Assembly: GCA_937884915.1 (NCBI GenBank)
Contig: CALAAN010000214.1
Span: 1 to 6,946, forward strand
Length of the DNA: 6,946 nucleotides
Origin: an uncultured Oscillibacter sp.
GTDB lineage: Bacteria; Bacillota; Clostridia; Oscillospirales; Oscillospiraceae
Direction: 5' to 3'
The translations under genes were made by a program, and so were the position numbers. Of the stretch, positions 4,964 to 6,946 are shown one piece after another; position 1 is the first letter of the stretch; each line of letters starts with the position of its first letter. The notes beneath the pieces were generated by a model. That model did no database searches. It saw only the letters and a list, made by a program, of their open reading frames with translations, and had not been told where the DNA came from.

Positions 4964-5821
4964 TTAACCCTTTACCGCGCCCGCGGCCACGCCCTTGATG
5001 ATGTACTTCTGGCACAGCAGGTAGAACACGATGACGGGGATGATGCTCAGCAGGATCAGCGCCATCGTCGCGCCGAGGTCGACGGTGCCATAGCTGCCCT
5101 TGAGGTACTGGATGTGGATAGGGATGGTCATGTACTTTGTGCGGTCGAGCACGAGATAGGGCAGCAGATAGTCGTTCCACACCCACATGATCTCGAGGAT
5201 GCCGACGGAGATCATCGTCGGGCGCAGCATCGGCAGCACGACGGAGAAGTACGTGCGCAGCGGGCCGCAGCCGTCGATGGCGGCCGCCTCTTCAATTTCA
5301 AGCGGGATGGATTTGACAAAGCCGACGAACATGAAGATCGCAAGCCCCGCGCCAAAGCCCAGGTAGATGATGGGGATCGTCCAGGGCGTGTTGAGCTTGA
5401 GCGTATCCGCCGTTTTCGAGAGCGTGAACATCACCATCTGGAACGGCACGACCATCGAAAAGACGCAGAGGTAATAGACCATCCGGCAGAATTTGCTGTC
5501 CACGCGCGCGATGTACCACGCGGCCATCGACGTGCAGAGCAGGATCAGTGCGGTCGAGACGATGGTGATGAACAGGCTGTAGCCTGCGGACTTCAAAAAC
5601 GGGTAGTTGCCGAACGTCAGGCCCTTGATGAAGTTCGCCCAGCCGGCGAAGCTCTCCGCGTTCGGGAGGGCGAACGTGTCGGTCTTGACATAGGTGTTGA
5701 GCTTGAAGGAGTTGATGACCACCGTGAGGACCGGCAGCACATAGATGATGCAGATGACGCCGAGCACGATGGAGAGGATCGTCTTGCGGCGAGCCTCGGC
5801 GGAAAGAGAGCGTTTGTTCAT
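4964..5821 (-). CDS. Sugar ABC transporter permease, MalG/LacG-like
   Basis: This 285-residue membrane protein is the second channel subunit of a carbohydrate importer of the CUT1 type. A short basic cytoplasmic N-terminus precedes the first span (about 15-36). Further spans lie near 81-105, 113-135, 147-168, 200-218 and 252-270. The coupling motif is EEAAAIDG (177-184), completed by VVLPMLRP (194-201), which engages the ATPase. PFQMVMFTL and the C-terminal QKYIIKGVAAGAVKG are characteristic of the MalG/AraQ/LacG family. The start ATG at 5821 shares its A with the stop of the upstream permease (TAATG). A perfect AAGGAGGTG (5830-5838) lies 8 bases before it, inside the upstream gene. Substrate is not readable from the permease itself. 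Linkage to malQ suggests maltose or maltodextrin. Confidence 0.92.
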   Translation of the reverse strand: MNKRSLSAEARRKTILSIVLGVICIIYVLPVLTVVINSFKLNTYVKTDTFALPNAESFAGWANFIKGLTFGNYPFLKSAGYSLFITIVSTALILLCTSMAAWYIARVDSKFCRMVYYLCVFSMVVPFQMVMFTLSKTADTLKLNTPWTIPIIYLGFGAGLAIFMFVGFVKSIPLEIEEAAAIDGCGPLRTYFSVVLPMLRPTMISVGILEIMWVWNDYLLPYLVLDRTKYMTIPIHIQYLKGSYGTVDLGATMALILLSIIPVIVFYLLCQKYIIKGVAAGAVKG

Positions 5822-6735
5822 TACTGCTGCACCTCCTTTTTGCGGTTGGCACTGAGCTGGAGCAGACCGATGGTCGCGACGAGGATGAAGAACAGTACGG
5901 CCTTGGCCTGCGCGGTGCCGCGCGAGTTGGCATTTTGCCCGTAGAACGTGTTCAGGATGTTCAGCGCCAGCATTTCGGTCGTCTTGATCGAGCTGCCATC
6001 GGGCAGGATGTTGTAGGGCTGGCCGCCCGTGAGGGCGAGGTTCTGGTCGAAGAGCTTGAAGCCGTTCGTGAGCGATAAGAACGTGCAGATCGTGATGGAG
6101 GGCATCACGTTCGGGATCGTGACCTTCCAGAGCGTCTGCCAGCGGCTCGCGCCGTCGATCTTCGCGGCCTCAAGCATGTCCTCGGGCACGGCCTGCAGGC
6201 CCGCGATGTAAATGATCATCATGTAACCGATCTGCTGCCAGCACATCAGGATGATGAGCCCCCAGAAGCCGAGCTTCGTGTTGAGCAGGATCGACGTGCC
6301 GTAGCGCGAAAGGATGCCGTCGAAGATCATCGACCAGATGTAGCCGAGCACGATGCCGCCGATGAGGTTCGGCATGAAGAACACCGTGCGGTACAGGTTG
6401 CTGCCCTTGATGCCCTGCGTAAGTGCGTAGGCGACCGCAAAGGCCAGCACGTTGATGAGCACGAGCGAGACGATGGCGAACAGCGCCGTGAACCAGAACG
6501 AATGCACAAAGCTCGCATCCTGGAACGCGCGGCGGTAGTTTTCAAGGCCAACAAAATGCGCGTCGCTCGTGACCTTGAATTTGCAGAAGGAGAGATAGAT
6601 GCCCTTGCAGAACGGATAGACAAAGCCGATGATGAACGCGCAGACCATGGGCCCCATGAAGAGCGGGAACCAGCGGCGGATCGGGCGGCGGATCATCGAG
6701 CTGTTGACTGCGGCGCTGCTGTGCTTATGTTTCAA
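5821..6735 (-). CDS. Sugar ABC transporter permease, MalF/UgpA-like
   Basis: This 304-residue membrane protein is the first channel subunit of the same importer. A basic cytoplasmic head (RRPIRRWF) precedes the first span, GPMVCAFIIGFVYPFCKGIYLSF. The phrase VGLENYRRAF, typical of this family, follows. Then come several spans and the coupling motif EAAKIDGASRWQTLWKVTIPNVMP (E at 189 from this start). The later segment FKLFDQNLALTGG is typical of MalF/UgpA-type subunits. The start is chosen as TTG at 6735 because GGGAG (6745-6749) lies 9 bases upstream. The longer frame from GTG at 6786 has no ribosome site, would begin in the hairpin region, and would add 17 non-conserved residues. ATG at 6696 also lacks a site. 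The stop shares one base with the next permease, so the two subunits are probably made in equal amounts. Confidence 0.88.
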   Translation of the reverse strand: MKHKHSSAAVNSSMIRRPIRRWFPLFMGPMVCAFIIGFVYPFCKGIYLSFCKFKVTSDAHFVGLENYRRAFQDASFVHSFWFTALFAIVSLVLINVLAFAVAYALTQGIKGSNLYRTVFFMPNLIGGIVLGYIWSMIFDGILSRYGTSILLNTKLGFWGLIILMCWQQIGYMMIIYIAGLQAVPEDMLEAAKIDGASRWQTLWKVTIPNVMPSITICTFLSLTNGFKLFDQNLALTGGQPYNILPDGSSIKTTEMLALNILNTFYGQNANSRGTAQAKAVLFFILVATIGLLQLSANRKKEVQQ

Positions 6736-6744
6736 TTCGATCAA

Positions 6745-6749
6745 CTCCC
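6745..6749 (-). promoter_or_regulatory. Ribosome binding site supporting a TTG start
   Basis: Read on the minus strand, GGGAG is followed by 9 bases and then TTG-AAA-CAT. No other candidate start of this permease has a comparable site. Confidence 0.55.
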
Positions 6750-6784
6750 AGCCAAAGATAGAATATTGCGTTTTGTTTCTCTGC

Positions 6785-6852
6785 ACGGCGGGCGCTTCAT
6801 GCGGCGCTCGCCGTGATATGCAGGGAGGGACGGGCGAAATCGCCCGCCCCTC
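6785..6852 (-). other. Tandem stem-loops between binding-protein and permease genes
   Basis: One hairpin pairs 6785-6795 with 6804-6814 (ACGGCG and GCGC arms, one wobble/mismatch, 8-nt loop). The other pairs GAGGG and CGGGCG (6825-6836) with CGCCCG and CCCTC (6841-6852), with one mismatch and a 4-nt loop. In the minus direction no T-run follows either one, so full termination is unlikely. In known sugar-import operons, stem-loops at this place protect the binding-protein mRNA and let it be made in excess over the permeases. I infer the same role here. Confidence 0.5.
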
Positions 6853-6891
6853 TCATTTGTGTTTTTCAGATGCGCTTGCTTACAAAACGGC

Positions 6892-6946
6892 TTAGCCGTT
6901 GGCGGCAGCGTACTGCGTGGCCCAGCCGTCGACAAACGCGGTCTTG
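6892..6946 (-). CDS. C-terminal end of probable sugar-binding lipoprotein (partial)
   Basis: The last 17 codons of a minus-strand gene are visible, ending KTAFVDGWATQYAAANG and a TAA stop at 6892-6894. The rest lies beyond the right edge. The position immediately upstream of two MalF/MalG-type permeases is where the extracellular solute-binding protein gene normally sits. A short alanine-rich helical tail of this kind is common at the end of such proteins. The visible part is too short to prove family membership, so the call rests mainly on gene order. Confidence 0.6.
   Translation of the reverse strand, partial: KTAFVDGWATQYAAANG

Noticed and set aside
5114..5944. A 276-codon plus-strand frame opposite the two permeases
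   Set aside because: Its sequence is dominated by Asp, Arg, His and Glu, as expected from the reverse of membrane-protein codons. The permeases on the minus strand are clear.

Overview
The window looks like a chromosomal segment of a GC-rich Clostridia member. I infer an Oscillospirales/Oscillospiraceae-type gut anaerobe from codon use, the Firmicutes-style lipoprotein signal, strong AAGGAGG-type ribosome binding sites, and a dispersed-repeat-like intergenic sequence that I recall from such genomes. No taxonomic marker gene is present, so this placement is tentative.

Left half, plus strand: a molybdate ABC import operon. A structured leader (1-91) contains an inverted repeat resembling a ModE-type operator and several possible RNA stems. 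It is followed by modA (lipoprotein that binds molybdate, 189-1040), an unusually long 540-bp gap, modB (membrane permease, 1581-2273) and modC (ATPase, 2270-3298, overlapping modB by 4 bp). A strong intrinsic terminator lies at 3303-3340. ModA would capture molybdate (or tungstate) outside the membrane, ModB would form the channel as a homodimer, and ModC would power it. The imported oxyanion would feed molybdenum- or tungsten-cofactor synthesis.

The modA-modB gap (1041-1580) is the most unusual part. It is packed with stem-loops, including a perfect 18-bp hairpin at 1260-1299. Its first 200 bp look like a dispersed repeat. It also carries a 45-bp near-identical second copy of the start of modB (1369-1413), which breaks off into unrelated sequence and ends as a 25-codon dead-end frame. 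The two copies differ at two positions, both synonymous.

Right half, minus strand (read right to left): an alpha-glucan uptake and processing operon. It begins with the last codons of what is probably a sugar-binding lipoprotein gene (6892-6946, cut by the window edge). A 156-bp spacer with two tandem stem-loops follows, then two inner-membrane permeases (5821-6735 and 4964-5821, sharing one base in TAATG), then malQ, a 4-alpha-glucanotransferase (3437-4933). A strong hairpin at 3389-3424 closes the operon. No ATPase gene for this importer is in view. The two operons converge on the 138-bp space at 3299-3436, which holds two terminators.
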